Assembly (NCBI GenBank): GCA_018401465.1
Contig: JAGYKE010000005.1
Span: 310,001 to 374,000, forward strand
Reading direction: 5' to 3'
DNA length: 64,000 nt
DNA from: Aestuariivita sp.
GTDB lineage: Bacteria; Pseudomonadota; Alphaproteobacteria; Rhodobacterales; Rhodobacteraceae
Of the stretch, positions 46,525-56,559 are shown piece after piece. Position numbers and translations under genes: made by a program. The notes under the pieces are model-generated. The model was not told the origin of the DNA and searched no databases. It worked only from the letters and a program-made list of their open reading frames with translations. How positions within the stretch are numbered: the first letter of the stretch is position 1; each line of letters starts with the position of its first letter.

Positions 46525-47433
46525 TTACGCGGCCATGGCGTCAGTTTCCAGGGCTGCATAGAATTGGGCTTCGGCTTCCGCGGGTGGGATGTTTCCGATG
46601 GGTTCGAGCAGGCGGCGGTTGTTGAACCAGTCCACCCATTCGAGGGTCGCATATTCGACGGCCTCAAAGCTGCGCCAAGGTCCGCGTCGGTGGATGACCT
46701 CGGCCTTGAACAGGCCGTTGATCGTCTCGGCCAGCGCGTTGTCGTAACTGTCGCCCACGCTGCCGACCGAAGGTTCGATGCCTGCTTCTGCGAGGCGCTC
46801 GGTGTAGCGGATGGACAGGTATTGGGAGCCGCGGTCACTGTGATGAACCAGTCCCGTACCCTTGGCTGGCCGGCGTTCGTGGACCGCCTGTTCCAAGGCA
46901 TCAAGGACGAACCCCGCATGCGCCGAGGTGCTGACACGCCAGCCGACGATCTTGCGGGCATAGGCGTCGATGACGAAAGCCACATAGGCGAACCCCTTCC
47001 AGGTTGCGACATAGGTGAAATCACTGACCCAGAGCATGTTCGGCGCGGGCACCCGGAACTGGCGGTTCACCTTGTCCAGCGGACAGGGCGCCTTCTTGTC
47101 GGGGACCGTCGTCCTGTGCGGCTTTCCCCGGATAATGCCTTGAATACCCATGACCTTCATCAGCCTCGCGACCGTGCAGCGGGCAACGTCGAAGCCCTCA
47201 CGGCGAAGCTGCCGCCATATCTTCCGGACGCCATAGACCCGCCAGTTCTCTTCGAACACGCGACGAATCTCGGGGCGCAGTGCCTCATCCCGGCGCGCCC
47301 GCTCCGACCGCCGGGACGGATCGGCCCGCTTTGCCAGATGTTCGTAGTAGGTGGACGGGGCGATCGGCAGAACCGTGCAGATCGGCTCGACCCCGTGCGC
47401 ATCCCGGTGCGCGTCGATGAAACCCACCATCAC
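46525..47433 (-). CDS. IS3 transposase OrfB (DDE domain)
   Basis: The 302-residue protein has an N-terminal HTH_21 region ([15 protein letters not shown]) and an RNase-H-like DDE core: D in WVSDFTYV, D in HHSDRGSQY and E in [10 protein letters not shown], ending in [16 protein letters not shown]. The start overlaps the orfA stop (ATGA). In this family the active enzyme is usually an OrfAB fusion made by -1 frameshifting. Confidence 0.95.
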   Translation of the reverse strand: MMVGFIDAHRDAHGVEPICTVLPIAPSTYYEHLAKRADPSRRSERARRDEALRPEIRRVFEENWRVYGVRKIWRQLRREGFDVARCTVARLMKVMGIQGIIRGKPHRTTVPDKKAPCPLDKVNRQFRVPAPNMLWVSDFTYVATWKGFAYVAFVIDAYARKIVGWRVSTSAHAGFVLDALEQAVHERRPAKGTGLVHHSDRGSQYLSIRYTERLAEAGIEPSVGSVGDSYDNALAETINGLFKAEVIHRRGPWRSFEAVEYATLEWVDWFNNRRLLEPIGNIPPAEAEAQFYAALETDAMAA

Positions 47434-47753
47434 TTCGACCGGCGGTCGAGCTCCGCCATCGCAAAATAAGCCGACGCCTTCCGCAGGATCTCGTTGGCTT
47501 GGCGCAACTCGCGGTTCTCGCGCTCGAGCGCCTTCATCTTCTCGGCCATCTCGGTCGGCACGCCAGCGCGTCGGCCGCTGTCCACCTCGGCCTTCTTGAC
47601 CCAGTCGTTCAGCGTCTGCGGCGTGCAGCCAATCTTTGCCGCAATCGACATCACCGCCTGCCAGCGCGATCCATGCTGGCCCTCATTGTCGAGAACCAAA
47701 CGCACCGCTCGTTCGCGCACTTCGGGGGAAAACTTGTTCGTTGTCTTGCTCAT
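47430..47753 (-). CDS. IS3 transposase OrfA (HTH)
   Basis: This 107-residue helix-turn-helix protein ([14 protein letters not shown], then [16 protein letters not shown]) has a C-terminal leucine-zipper-like segment ([21 protein letters not shown]). It recognises the terminal repeats of the element. Confidence 0.95.
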   Translation of the reverse strand: MSKTTNKFSPEVRERAVRLVLDNEGQHGSRWQAVMSIAAKIGCTPQTLNDWVKKAEVDSGRRAGVPTEMAEKMKALERENRELRQANEILRKASAYFAMAELDRRSK

Positions 47754-47806
47754 GATGCTCCATCCTACTCAGGAGTTGGAGCCTCCGGCAAACCCGGCGC
47801 GGTTCA

Positions 47807-48070
47807 GTGGTTCTGGCGCGCGCCCTGATGGGCGATCCGCCGATCCTATTGCTTGATGAGCCGACCGCCGCGATGGATATCCAGTCCGAGGCGGCGCTGA
47901 TTGGGCGGCTGAAGGCGGTCCTTGAGGGCCGGACCCTGATTGTGATCACCCACCGGACCAGCCTGCTGGATCTCGTCGACCGTGTGATCGTCATCGACAG
48001 CGGCAAGGTGGTCGCGGACGGCCCCAAAGGCCAGTTCATCCGACGTCAGGCAACAGGGAGCGGCGCATGA
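47807..48070 (+). pseudogene. Type I secretion ABC ATPase, C-terminal remnant
   Basis: Only the last 87 codons remain, starting exactly at the IS3 end. They cover the end of the signature helix (VLARALMGDPP), Walker B (ILLLDEPTAAMD) and the H-loop (VITHRTS). Peptidase-like, membrane and Walker A portions are gone. It overlaps the HlyD-like gene by 4 bases, so it was the HlyB partner of that protein. It is non-functional as a transporter. Confidence 0.9.
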
Positions 48071-49377
48071 GCACGCAGCGCGACCTTGACCGACTGGTAC
48101 AAGAGATGAAGGGCCGCACGCCCCTGCGCGCCTCCGCTCTGCTGATCACGATCTTCGCGGTGATCGGGGCAGTGTTTGTCTGGGCCTTGGCGACCGAGAT
48201 CGACGATGTCACCCGCGCACCGGGCCGGGTCGTCCCCGCAGGTGATGTTCAGCGGGTCCAGGCCGCCGAGGCGGGCGTGATCCGCGCGGTCTTTGTCGAA
48301 GAGGGTGCAATCGTTGCGGCGGGCGCGCCGCTGGTCGAATTGGACGGGCTGGTGCAAACCAGCCAGCTGGACCGAGAGGTCCAGCGCGCCATCGCGCTTC
48401 AGGCCCGGATCGAACGGCTCTCCGCCGAGATTGACGGGCGCGCCCCAGTCTTCCCTGCAGAGCTTGAGGCGGCCGCGCCCGAACTGGTGGTCAGCGAACG
48501 TGCGTTGCATGTGGGGCGCGCCGCGGCTCTCACCTCCGAGATCGGCGTGCTGGAGCGGCGGCGCGAGCAGCGCCGGCAGGAGCAGGTCGAGGCCCGCACC
48601 GAGATCCGCACCGCCACCCGGACTCGGGACATTCTTGCGGAAGAACGGGCCATTGTCGCGCCACTGGTAGAGCGCGGCGTGGAACCGCAGACCACACTTT
48701 TGACCCTGCGTCGGCAGGAGGAAGAGATTGGTGGCCGCATCGCCGGGGCCGAGGCGGCGCTGGCGCGTCTGGAGACAGCCTTGGCCGAGGTCGAGGACAC
48801 CATTGCCGCGACCCGCAGCCAGTTTGCCGCCGAGGCGCTGCGCGAGCTGGCGGACGCCACGGCGGAACTAGCGGCACTGCGCCCCTCCCTGCCCGCTTTG
48901 GAAAGCATGGCCGCACGTGCGGTGCTGCGCGCGCCGGTCCCGGGCATCGTCAACCGGCTCCACCGCCGCACGATCGGCGGGGCCGTGCGCGCGGGCGAAG
49001 AGGTGGCAGAGATCGTCCCCATCGACGATGCCCTGCTGGTCGAGGCCTATGTCCTGCCGCAGGATATAGCCTTCCTGCGCCCGGACCAGCCGGTCCGGGT
49101 CAAGCTGACGGCCTATGATTTCACCCGCTATGGCGCGCTGGAAGGCCAGATCCTGCGCATCGGCGCCGATGCGGTGCGCCGCAGCGAACGCGATGAGGCG
49201 GAGGTCTTCGTCATCGTCGTGCGCACCGAAGGCGCGCTTTATGACGCCGATGGCGCTCAGGCCCGCATCATCCCCGGCATGATCGCCGAGATCGATATCC
49301 TTGCGGGCCGCCGCCGGGTGATCGACTACCTCCTGCAACCCCTTGAACGGGTCCGGGCGCGCGCCTTCCGCGAATGA
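48067..49377 (+). CDS. HlyD-family type I secretion membrane fusion protein
   Basis: This is the periplasmic adaptor of a type I secretion system (436 aa). One membrane span (about residues 24-45) follows a short cytoplasmic N-terminus. A lipoyl-like half with APGRVVPAGDVQRVQAAEAG is followed by a long coiled coil (about 100-280), then the second lipoyl half and beta barrel (RAPVPGIVNRL, about 297). Its ATPase partner is truncated, and no TolC-like gene is in the window. Confidence 0.92.
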   Translation: MSTQRDLDRLVQEMKGRTPLRASALLITIFAVIGAVFVWALATEIDDVTRAPGRVVPAGDVQRVQAAEAGVIRAVFVEEGAIVAAGAPLVELDGLVQTSQLDREVQRAIALQARIERLSAEIDGRAPVFPAELEAAAPELVVSERALHVGRAAALTSEIGVLERRREQRRQEQVEARTEIRTATRTRDILAEERAIVAPLVERGVEPQTTLLTLRRQEEEIGGRIAGAEAALARLETALAEVEDTIAATRSQFAAEALRELADATAELAALRPSLPALESMAARAVLRAPVPGIVNRLHRRTIGGAVRAGEEVAEIVPIDDALLVEAYVLPQDIAFLRPDQPVRVKLTAYDFTRYGALEGQILRIGADAVRRSERDEAEVFVIVVRTEGALYDADGAQARIIPGMIAEIDILAGRRRVIDYLLQPLERVRARAFRE

Positions 49378-50486
49378 CCCGCTCCACCACAGACCTCTCT
49401 TCAGAAAGCTCCAGCATGACCGACCAAAAGCCGCCCGCACCCGCCTTCCACGGCTCCCGCCTCTTCACCGCCTGGCTGAAGGAGGCGAGGGTCAGCCTTG
49501 CGATGACCACCTATCAGGCGGGCAAGGTCTTTTTGCTGGGGCTGCAGCCCGACGGGCGGCTGTCGGTGTTCGAGCGAACCTTTGAGCGGCCGATGGGGCT
49601 TGGGGTCGGACAGGGCAGGTTCTGGATGAGTTCAATCCACCAGCTTTGGCGGTTTGAGGATTTTCTGGACAAGGGGGAGACACGCGACGGCTATGACGCG
49701 CTCTATGTCCCGGTCACCGGCCACACCACCGGGGATATCGATATCCATGACATCCACGAGGATGCGAACGGCCAGCCCATCGTTGTAGCGACCCGGTTCA
49801 ACTGTCTGGCCACCCTGGCTGAGCGCGGCAGCTTCCGCGAGCTTTGGCGCCCCCCCTTCATCGACCGGCTGGCCGCCGAGGACCGTTGCCACCTCAACGG
49901 GCTGGCGATGAAGGACGGGCGCCCCGCCTATGTCACCTGCCTGTCACGCACCAACGTGTTCGAGGGCTGGCGCGAGAAGCGCCGAGATGGTGGCGTGGTC
50001 CTTGAGGTCCCCACGGGCGAGGTCGTGGCCGAAGGGCTCTCCATGCCGCATTCGCCACGGCTCCACCAGGGCACATTGTGGATATTGCAAGCGGGCACCG
50101 GCGAGTTTGGCCGGATCGACCGGGACACCGGTAAGTTCGAACCGATTTGCTTCCTACCTGGCTTCGCCCGCGGCCTGTCCTTTGTCGGCGACCATGCGGT
50201 GATCGGCATTTCCCGTCCGCGCGAGAACCGGACCTTCGAGGGGCTTGTGCTGAACGAGCGGCTAGAGGCCGAGGGCGTCAGCGCCCAATGCGCGATCTGC
50301 GTCGTGAACCTGCGCACCGGCGATATCGAACACAGGCTGGAGATCGGCGGCATTGTCGAAGAGATCTATGACGTCAACCTCTTGCCAAATATGATACGCC
50401 CCATGGCGCTTGGGTTCCGCAATGACGAGATCCGCTTTACGATCAAACCGGAGGCGCTGCCCGAGCCGACCGGTGCGATGAACTGA
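49374..50486 (+). CDS. TIGR03032/DUF4915-like beta-propeller protein
   Basis: This cytoplasmic-looking protein of about 370 residues starts SRLFTAWLKEARVSLAMTTYQAGKV and includes DIDIHDIHED and CHLNGLAMKDGRPAYVT, the pattern I know as TIGR03032. Repeated beta-strand units suggest a propeller. Such genes often lie beside large secreted repeat proteins or glycosyltransferases. The ATG at 49374 overlaps the HlyD stop; an ATG at 49416 is possible. The function is not established. Confidence 0.8.
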   Translation: MTRSTTDLSSESSSMTDQKPPAPAFHGSRLFTAWLKEARVSLAMTTYQAGKVFLLGLQPDGRLSVFERTFERPMGLGVGQGRFWMSSIHQLWRFEDFLDKGETRDGYDALYVPVTGHTTGDIDIHDIHEDANGQPIVVATRFNCLATLAERGSFRELWRPPFIDRLAAEDRCHLNGLAMKDGRPAYVTCLSRTNVFEGWREKRRDGGVVLEVPTGEVVAEGLSMPHSPRLHQGTLWILQAGTGEFGRIDRDTGKFEPICFLPGFARGLSFVGDHAVIGISRPRENRTFEGLVLNERLEAEGVSAQCAICVVNLRTGDIEHRLEIGGIVEEIYDVNLLPNMIRPMALGFRNDEIRFTIKPEALPEPTGAMN

Positions 50487-50487
50487 G

Positions 50488-52704
50488 ATGTCTGCCGCCC
50501 CCACCCCCATCACACCAGAGGCCGCCGCCGCATTCAATGCTGCCAACGCAGCCTTCCGGGAGGGCCGTTTTGAGGCGGCGCGGGATGCGGCGGCGCGGGC
50601 GGCGCAACTTGCCCCGGATCTGGCCATCGCGCATGTGCTCAAGGCGCGCGCCTTGCGCCGGATCGGCGATGAACCGGCGGCCCTGGCCGCCTATGACGGA
50701 GCCCTCGCCACCGATCCTGCAAGTTTCGACGCGCTGCTGGAACGCGGTAATATCTTGCGGGGCTTGGGCGAAGCCGCCGAGGCCGCGGCCAGCTACAGCA
50801 AAGCGATGGAGGTGCGCCCGCTGGATGCACGGCCCGCGCTGGCGCTGGCCCGGCTCTGGGAGGAGCAACCGGGTCAGGATGCCGCGGAACAGGCCGCCAT
50901 TGCCTTCCAGCGCGCGCTCGACCGCACCGGGGCCGGAGCAGAGCCGGTCCCGGCAATGGCAGGTCTGTGCCGCGATATCGCCCGGTTCCGGCTGGAGCGT
51001 GCGGATCTGCCGCGCGCACTGGAGGCCCTGCGTCAGGCGCGGCTTCTGGCCGGATCAGCTGACCTAATAGCTTTGATCGACCTCGATCTGGCCGACGTCT
51101 ACCTGCGTCTGGGCATGACAGCGGAAGCGCGGGCGCTGATGGAGCGCCTGTCCGGGTCAGAGGATCCCGCGCTGCTACGCGCACTGGCGCAGCTCGCCTA
51201 CCGGTTTAACTTCTGGGCCGAGGCGGTGGCGATCCTTGAACGCTGGACCAAGCTATCCCCCGATGACGCCCAGGCCCATCTTGATCTGGCCGATATGCAG
51301 GTGAAGTCCTGGCTGCTGGAAGAGGCCCTCGCCTCACTGGATCGGGCCGAGGCCTCTGGCACCGTGCCTCCGGCCGCCAGCGCAGCCCTGCGTGCCTCGG
51401 TCGCCAACCGGCAGGGGGACGCGGATACCGCGCTTTCCTTTTACGAGGGTCTAGTCGCCGAGGGGAACGACAGCTTCGCTCCCAATGCCGCCATGAGCCT
51501 GCTTTACGCCGACAGCGTGACACCGGATGAGGTGGCCCGCCGTCACCGCGCGCTCTTCGCAGAGTGGGGCCAGGACGCGCGGTCGCGGGAGAGTTTCGGG
51601 GCAGATCCAAATCCCGACCGTCCCGTGCGGATCGGCATGGTCAGCGGCGACCTGCACCACCAGCATCCGGTCAACATTTTTATGCAGCCACTTTTGGCGC
51701 GATGGGACCATGCGGGCCTGCCGTTGACCATCTACAACACCGGCTCCACAGTGGACGATCAGACCCGGCTGGCCCGCAGCCGGGTGGGAACCTGGCATGA
51801 TGTCACCACCGCCCAGCTGCCCGCCCGGATCGCGGCAGACCGTATCGACATTCTGATCGATCTGGCCGGCCACACCGCCGGCGGCACCATGCGCGCCTTC
51901 GCCGGCCGCATGGCACCGGTGCAGGCGAGCTTCCTGGGCTATCCCGGCTCCACCGGCGTGCCGAATATAGATTGGCTGATCGGAGATCCCGTGGTCACCC
52001 CGCCCGGTGCCGATCATCTGTGCAGCGAACGGGTCATGCGCCTTCCCAACACGGTGTTCTGTTTCGCCCCCGAGGCGGACTACCCGGTACCAGATTTTGA
52101 TAGCCTGGCAAAGGGGCGGCCGCTGACCTTCGGCTCCTTCAACAATATCCCCAAGCTGACCCCGCGCACGGTCCGCCTCTGGGCAAACGTGCTGCTTGCG
52201 ATCCCTGGCGCGCGTCTTTTGCTGCGGGCCCCCAGTTTCAAGGACGCAGGCGCAGTCGCACGTTTCTGCCGCCTCTTCGGCGAGCAGGGCATCCCCGCAG
52301 AGCGCCTGACCTTCCGAGGGCCTGTCGGACTTGACGTCATGATGCAGGCTTACGGCGAGGTCGATATCGCCCTCGACCCTTTCCCCTATTGCGGCGGCAC
52401 TACCACACTTCAGGCGCTGTGGATGGGGGTGCCGGTCCTAACAATGCAGGGCGGGCAATTCGTCTCCCGCATGGGGGCAAGTTTCATGTCCGCGGCAGGC
52501 CTGCCTGACTGGATCGCCAAGGATGACGCCGCCTATGTCGCCGAAGCGGTGGCGCTTGGGCAGGACAGGACGGCGCTTCTTGACCTCAAACGCGGGTTGC
52601 GCGCACGGCTGCTGGCCCGCCCGGGCTGGGACGCCGATCGCTATGCTGCAGATTTTGGCGTGGCGCTCCGAGACATGTGGCGAAAGACGAGTCATACTGC
52701 GTAA
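50488..52704 (+). CDS. TPR protein with SPINDLY/OGT-type glycosyltransferase domain
   Basis: The 738-residue protein has TPR repeats in its N-terminal half (about residues 10-330) and an O-GlcNAc-transferase-like (GT41) C-terminal half: LAGHTAGGTMRAF (about 453), VQASFLGYPGSTG (about 472), FGSFNNIPKLTPRTVRLWA (about 547) and LDPFPYCGGTTTLQALWMGVPV (about 630). It begins one base after the TIGR03032-like gene, so HlyD, TIGR03032 and this enzyme form one operon. A role in glycosylating a secreted or surface protein is inferred. Confidence 0.92.
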   Translation: MSAAPTPITPEAAAAFNAANAAFREGRFEAARDAAARAAQLAPDLAIAHVLKARALRRIGDEPAALAAYDGALATDPASFDALLERGNILRGLGEAAEAAASYSKAMEVRPLDARPALALARLWEEQPGQDAAEQAAIAFQRALDRTGAGAEPVPAMAGLCRDIARFRLERADLPRALEALRQARLLAGSADLIALIDLDLADVYLRLGMTAEARALMERLSGSEDPALLRALAQLAYRFNFWAEAVAILERWTKLSPDDAQAHLDLADMQVKSWLLEEALASLDRAEASGTVPPAASAALRASVANRQGDADTALSFYEGLVAEGNDSFAPNAAMSLLYADSVTPDEVARRHRALFAEWGQDARSRESFGADPNPDRPVRIGMVSGDLHHQHPVNIFMQPLLARWDHAGLPLTIYNTGSTVDDQTRLARSRVGTWHDVTTAQLPARIAADRIDILIDLAGHTAGGTMRAFAGRMAPVQASFLGYPGSTGVPNIDWLIGDPVVTPPGADHLCSERVMRLPNTVFCFAPEADYPVPDFDSLAKGRPLTFGSFNNIPKLTPRTVRLWANVLLAIPGARLLLRAPSFKDAGAVARFCRLFGEQGIPAERLTFRGPVGLDVMMQAYGEVDIALDPFPYCGGTTTLQALWMGVPVLTMQGGQFVSRMGASFMSAAGLPDWIAKDDAAYVAEAVALGQDRTALLDLKRGLRARLLARPGWDADRYAADFGVALRDMWRKTSHTA

Positions 52705-52975
52705 GTGTCTGAGGCCTGCCCACCCGCCCGAGTTCTGGCGTTGCGCGGGACGGGCTCAAACCTGATTCGCTATGTCAGTTAATGAACTGGCGCAGAGGCT
52801 GTGTTAGCTTAATTGAGCTCATCTTTGACAAGCATCAGAGAAATTGGGGGATTGCGAAACGGTAGCGACGCTTTTAGGCCGTGTTGACAAAAGGGATTCC
52901 TGAGCTGATGGGATGAACTGCCTTCCCACCAAACGCTGCTATTGTAGCAGGCATAGGTGGAGAGAGGAGCATCTG
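52705..52975. other. Intergenic region before IS110 remnant
   Basis: These 271 bases have lower GC than the genes to the left. No coding frame is convincing. The right third probably belongs to the IS110 element, whose ribosome binding site (GAGAGAGGAG) lies just before 52976. I see no inverted repeat that would mark an end, which fits IS110. Confidence 0.5.
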
Positions 52976-53899
52976 ATGGACATCAAGGTTCTGGGCATTG
53001 ATCTGGGCAAGACCGTTTGCAGTCTTGCCGGACTGGATGAAGCGGGAGCGGTTGTATTTCGCAAACGGCTCCAGCGACATCGGCTGCTGGACTTTCTTGC
53101 TACGCTGCCGCCCTGCGTGGTTGCGATGGAAGCCTGCGGCGGGGCGCATCACATCGGGCGTTTTTGTCTTGAGAAGGGACATGAGCCTCGGTTGATGTCG
53201 CCGCTCTATGTCCGGCCTTATGTCAAGGTTCACAAGAACGACGACCGTGATGCGGAGGCGATTGCCGAAGCCGCGACGCGGCCGACGATGTCATTCGTTG
53301 CGATTAAATCGGAAGAACAGCTTGATCTTCAGGCTCTGCACCGCGCGCGGGAGCGCCTAGTGTCAGACAGGACGCGCTTGATTAACCAAGGCCGCGGTTT
53401 CCTGATGGAGCGTGGCATCCGGGTAGGAACCGGGCGCCATGTTTTCCAAAAGGAACTGGCCAGATTGGCCTCAGAGGGCGCTGCCGATCTTTCACCCCGA
53501 ATGCGCCTGCTCGTGACTGATATGGCGTCCGAACTGGACGTGATCAATGATCGGGTTGCAGCCATAGATGCCGAGATCAAGGCGCTGGCCAGAACTGATG
53601 CAGATATGCAGAGGCTGATGGAGATCCCCGGCATCGGTCCGACGATTGCGACAGCACTTGTTGCTACCGTCGGCACGGGCAGTAGCTTTGGCAAGGGGCG
53701 TGATCTCGCCGCATGGCTCGGCTTGGTGCCGCGACAGATCACGACAGGCGGCAAAGCCAAGCTGATCGGCATCTCGAAGCATGGCAATCGATATTTGCGC
53801 AAGCTCTTCATCCACGGTGCTCGAACGGTGCTACATCTGGTGCGTGACAGGACGTCGCCGATAACGGCCTGGGCAGACGGGCTGATCTGTGCTTTGTAA
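52976..53899 (+). pseudogene. IS110-family transposase, 3' end lost
   Basis: The DEDD domain is present: GIDLGKTV (first D), VVAMEACGG (E) and KNDDRDAEAIAEAATRP (D-D). The Transposase_20 domain follows, with MEIPGIGPTIATAL and AAWLGLVPRQ. The homology stops at about 53887 (SPITAW); the final residues ADGLICAL read into another element. About 35-40 C-terminal residues are missing. The element's right end is absent. Confidence 0.88.
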
Positions 53900-54191
53900 A
53901 AGTCGTAAAGTTCCAGAGACTGGGTAAGAGCAAAGACGTGCTCTTCACGGTCGTTACCGACCAGTGCGGCTTTGATCGTATCCATCGAGGATTTACAGCG
54001 GACATCCCGGAAAGCGGCGAGAACTTCAGGATCACGCTCGCCTCCAACGATGGCACGGATGATCCGCATGCCCGTCGCGCCGGTGATGTCGGAGACGACA
54101 TGGTGCAGTTGAAGGTTCGTCTCCATCAATGCCTTCTGCATGTGTTGGATGTGAGCGGCTGCATACTCGGTGAGCCGTTCCCTTTGCCGAA
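53888..54191 (-). pseudogene. IS110-family transposase fragment, opposite orientation
   Basis: On the minus strand, about 100 residues from the centre of a second, distinct IS110-type transposase are readable: RQRERLTEYAAAHIQHMQ, DITGATGMRIIRAIVGGERDP and LELYDFYKAQI. The 5' part is cut by the IS21-family element at 54192 and the 3' part is cut where it meets the other IS110 remnant. Confidence 0.82.
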
Positions 54192-54310
54192 TGGGAACGG
54201 CGGTGCAAAACTGGGCCACGGTAGCGGCGGGATCGTCTCGCTGCGGGCGGAGTAAAATCCTGCCACTTTTCCCTTCTTGCGGCGGCAGGGAGGGTGGGGA
54301 GATCTATACC

Positions 54311-55798
54311 GTGGAGCTTTACAAGAAGGTTCGCCTCGCATGTGCCGAGGGCATGAGCAGGCGTGCAGCAGCGAAGCATTTCAACATTTCGCGCGGGACG
54401 GTTGAGAAGATGTTGGCCTTCTCGGTGCCGCCTGGCTATCGGCGGGACAAGCCGATCAGGCGGCCGAAGCTGGACGGGTTCACCGAGTTCATTGACGTCT
54501 GGCTTGAGGCCGACAAGGCCGTGCATCGCAAGCAGCGTCATACGGCCAAGCGGATATGGGAACGGCTTCAGGCCGAGCATGGCTTCACCGGCGGCTATAC
54601 GATCGTCAAGGATTACGTGCGTGATCGTGAGCGGCGGACCCGGGAGATGTTCGTACCGCTGGCCCATCTGCCAGGCCATGCGCAGGCAGACTTTGGCGAA
54701 GCCATTGTCGTCATCGGCGGTGTCGAGCAGAAGGCGTATTTCTTCGTCATGGATCTGCCGCACAGCGATGCCTATTTCGTGCGGGCCTATCCGGCGGCGA
54801 CTGCGGAGGCCTGGATAGACGGGCATGTCCGCGCCTTCGCCTTCTTCGGCGGGGTGCCGCAGTCGGTGCTCTACGACAATGACCGCTGCCTGGTCTCGAA
54901 GATCCAGCCGGACGGCACTCGCATCCGCGCCGCGCTGTTCAGCGGCTTGCAGTCGCATTACCTGTTTCGGGATCGCTATGGTCGGCCCGGGAAGGGGAAC
55001 GACAAGGGCGCTGTCGAGGGGATGGTCGGCTACGCCCGTCGCAACCACATGGTGCCGATCCCCCACTTTGCCAGTTGGGACGCCTTCAATGCCGATCTTG
55101 GAGGGCAGTGCTGCGCGCGCTTGACGCGTATTCTTCGGGGTCACAAGGAGACGATCGGTGAGAGGTTGCAGCGCGATCTGGCCGCGATGCGCCCCCTGCC
55201 TGCCGCCCCGTTCGACGCTTGCGACCAAGCGGGCGGCAGGGTCAGCTCGCAGTCTCTCGTGCGCTATGACACCAACGATTACTCGGTCCCGGTTGCCTAT
55301 GGCCACCAGGACGTCTGGATCCGCGGCTATGTCGATGAGGTCGTGATCGGCTGTCGCGGTGAGGTGATCGCCCGACACCCGCGCTGTTACGATCGCGAGG
55401 ACATGATCTTCGACCCGGTCCACTACCTCCCGCTGATCGAGCGCAAGATCAATGCGTTGGACCAGGCCGCGCCTCTGGCAGAATGGGACTTGCCCGAAGA
55501 GTTCCAGACTCTGCGCCGCCTGATGGAGGGACGCATGCTCAAGATGGGTCGACGCGAGTATGTGCAGGTTCTGCGTCTGCTCGAGACCTTCGAGATGGAT
55601 GACTTGCATGCCGCCGTGAAGAAGGCCCTGAAGCTGGGCGCGGTCGGCTTCGACGCCGTGAAGCACCTCGTGCTCTGTCAGGTGGACAAGCGCCCCCCAA
55701 GGCTTGATCTCGATGTCTACCCCTACCTGCCGCGAGCGAACGTCGAGACGACGCGTGCGGCCAGCTACATGGCCTTGATGTCGGAGGCGGCGGAATGA
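54311..55798 (+). CDS. istA: IS21 transposase IstA
   Basis: IstA (495 aa) has an N-terminal helix-turn-helix (CAEGMSRRAAAKHFNISRG) and an RNase-H-like core with HAQADFGEAIVV (first D), SVLYDNDRCLV (second D) and KGAVEGMVGYARR (E). I chose the GTG at 54311 about 9 bases after GGGGAG. It overlaps istB by 4 bases. Confidence 0.92.
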   Translation: MELYKKVRLACAEGMSRRAAAKHFNISRGTVEKMLAFSVPPGYRRDKPIRRPKLDGFTEFIDVWLEADKAVHRKQRHTAKRIWERLQAEHGFTGGYTIVKDYVRDRERRTREMFVPLAHLPGHAQADFGEAIVVIGGVEQKAYFFVMDLPHSDAYFVRAYPAATAEAWIDGHVRAFAFFGGVPQSVLYDNDRCLVSKIQPDGTRIRAALFSGLQSHYLFRDRYGRPGKGNDKGAVEGMVGYARRNHMVPIPHFASWDAFNADLGGQCCARLTRILRGHKETIGERLQRDLAAMRPLPAAPFDACDQAGGRVSSQSLVRYDTNDYSVPVAYGHQDVWIRGYVDEVVIGCRGEVIARHPRCYDREDMIFDPVHYLPLIERKINALDQAAPLAEWDLPEEFQTLRRLMEGRMLKMGRREYVQVLRLLETFEMDDLHAAVKKALKLGAVGFDAVKHLVLCQVDKRPPRLDLDVYPYLPRANVETTRAASYMALMSEAAE

Positions 55799-56559
55799 CC
55801 GAGGCCCCGAAGATCCTGCTTGCCCACCATCTGAAGACGCTGAAGCTGCCCACATTCTTGCGGGAGCACGAGAAGGTTGCGCGCCAATGCGCCGCCGAAG
55901 GGCTGGACCATGTCCAATTCCTGTCGCGCCTCGTGGAACTGGAACTCATCGACCGCGAGCGGCGGATGGTCGAGCGCCGCATCAAGGCTGCGAAGTTCCC
56001 GGCGACCAAGAGCCTGGACAGCTTCGACTTCAAGGCGATCCCCAAACTGAACAAGATGCAGGTGCTGGAACTGGCGCGCTGCGAGTGGATCGAACGGCGC
56101 GAGAACGTGATCGCCCTCGGCCCCAGCGGAACCGGCAAAACCCACATTGCCTTGGGCCTCGGGTTGGCGGCCTGCCAGAGGGGTATGTCTGTCAGCTTCA
56201 CCACCGCCGCGGCCCTGGTCAACGAGTTGATGGAGGCCCGAGACGAACGTCGACTGCTGCGGGTCCAAAAGCAGATGGCTGCCGTGAAGCTGCTGATCAT
56301 CGATGAACTGGGCTTCGTACCCCTGTCCAAGACCGGCGCCGAGTTGCTTTTTGAGATGATCTCACAGCGCTACGAGCGCGGGGCCACGCTGATCACGAGC
56401 AATCTGCCCTTCGATGAATGGACCGAAACCTTCGGCACCGAGCGGCTGACCGGCGCGCTTCTCGACCGATTGACCCACCATGTCAACATCCTCGAGATGA
56501 ACGGCGAAAGCTATCGCCTCGCTCAAAGTCGCACACGCAAGCCCGGCGACAACACCTGA
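55795..56559 (+). CDS. istB: IS21 ATPase IstB
   Basis: IstB (254 aa) is the AAA+ helper that directs target choice. Walker A is ALGPSGTGKTHIALG (about residue 105) and Walker B is KLLIIDELGFVPL (about 167), followed by TLITSNLPFDEW. It overlaps istA (ATGA). Confidence 0.95.
   Translation: MTEAPKILLAHHLKTLKLPTFLREHEKVARQCAAEGLDHVQFLSRLVELELIDRERRMVERRIKAAKFPATKSLDSFDFKAIPKLNKMQVLELARCEWIERRENVIALGPSGTGKTHIALGLGLAACQRGMSVSFTTAAALVNELMEARDERRLLRVQKQMAAVKLLIIDELGFVPLSKTGAELLFEMISQRYERGATLITSNLPFDEWTETFGTERLTGALLDRLTHHVNILEMNGESYRLAQSRTRKPGDNT

Larger units (their letters stand above)
46486..47806 (-). mobile_element. IS3-family insertion sequence, complete
   Basis: The element is 1321 bp with perfect 26-bp terminal inverted repeats at 46486-46511 and 47781-47806 (outer ends TGAACC/GGTTCA). 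It carries orfA and orfB on the minus strand. The flanking bases differ (CGAGA on the left, GTGGT on the right), so there is no target duplication. This means the two flanks were not originally adjacent. Confidence 0.92.
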
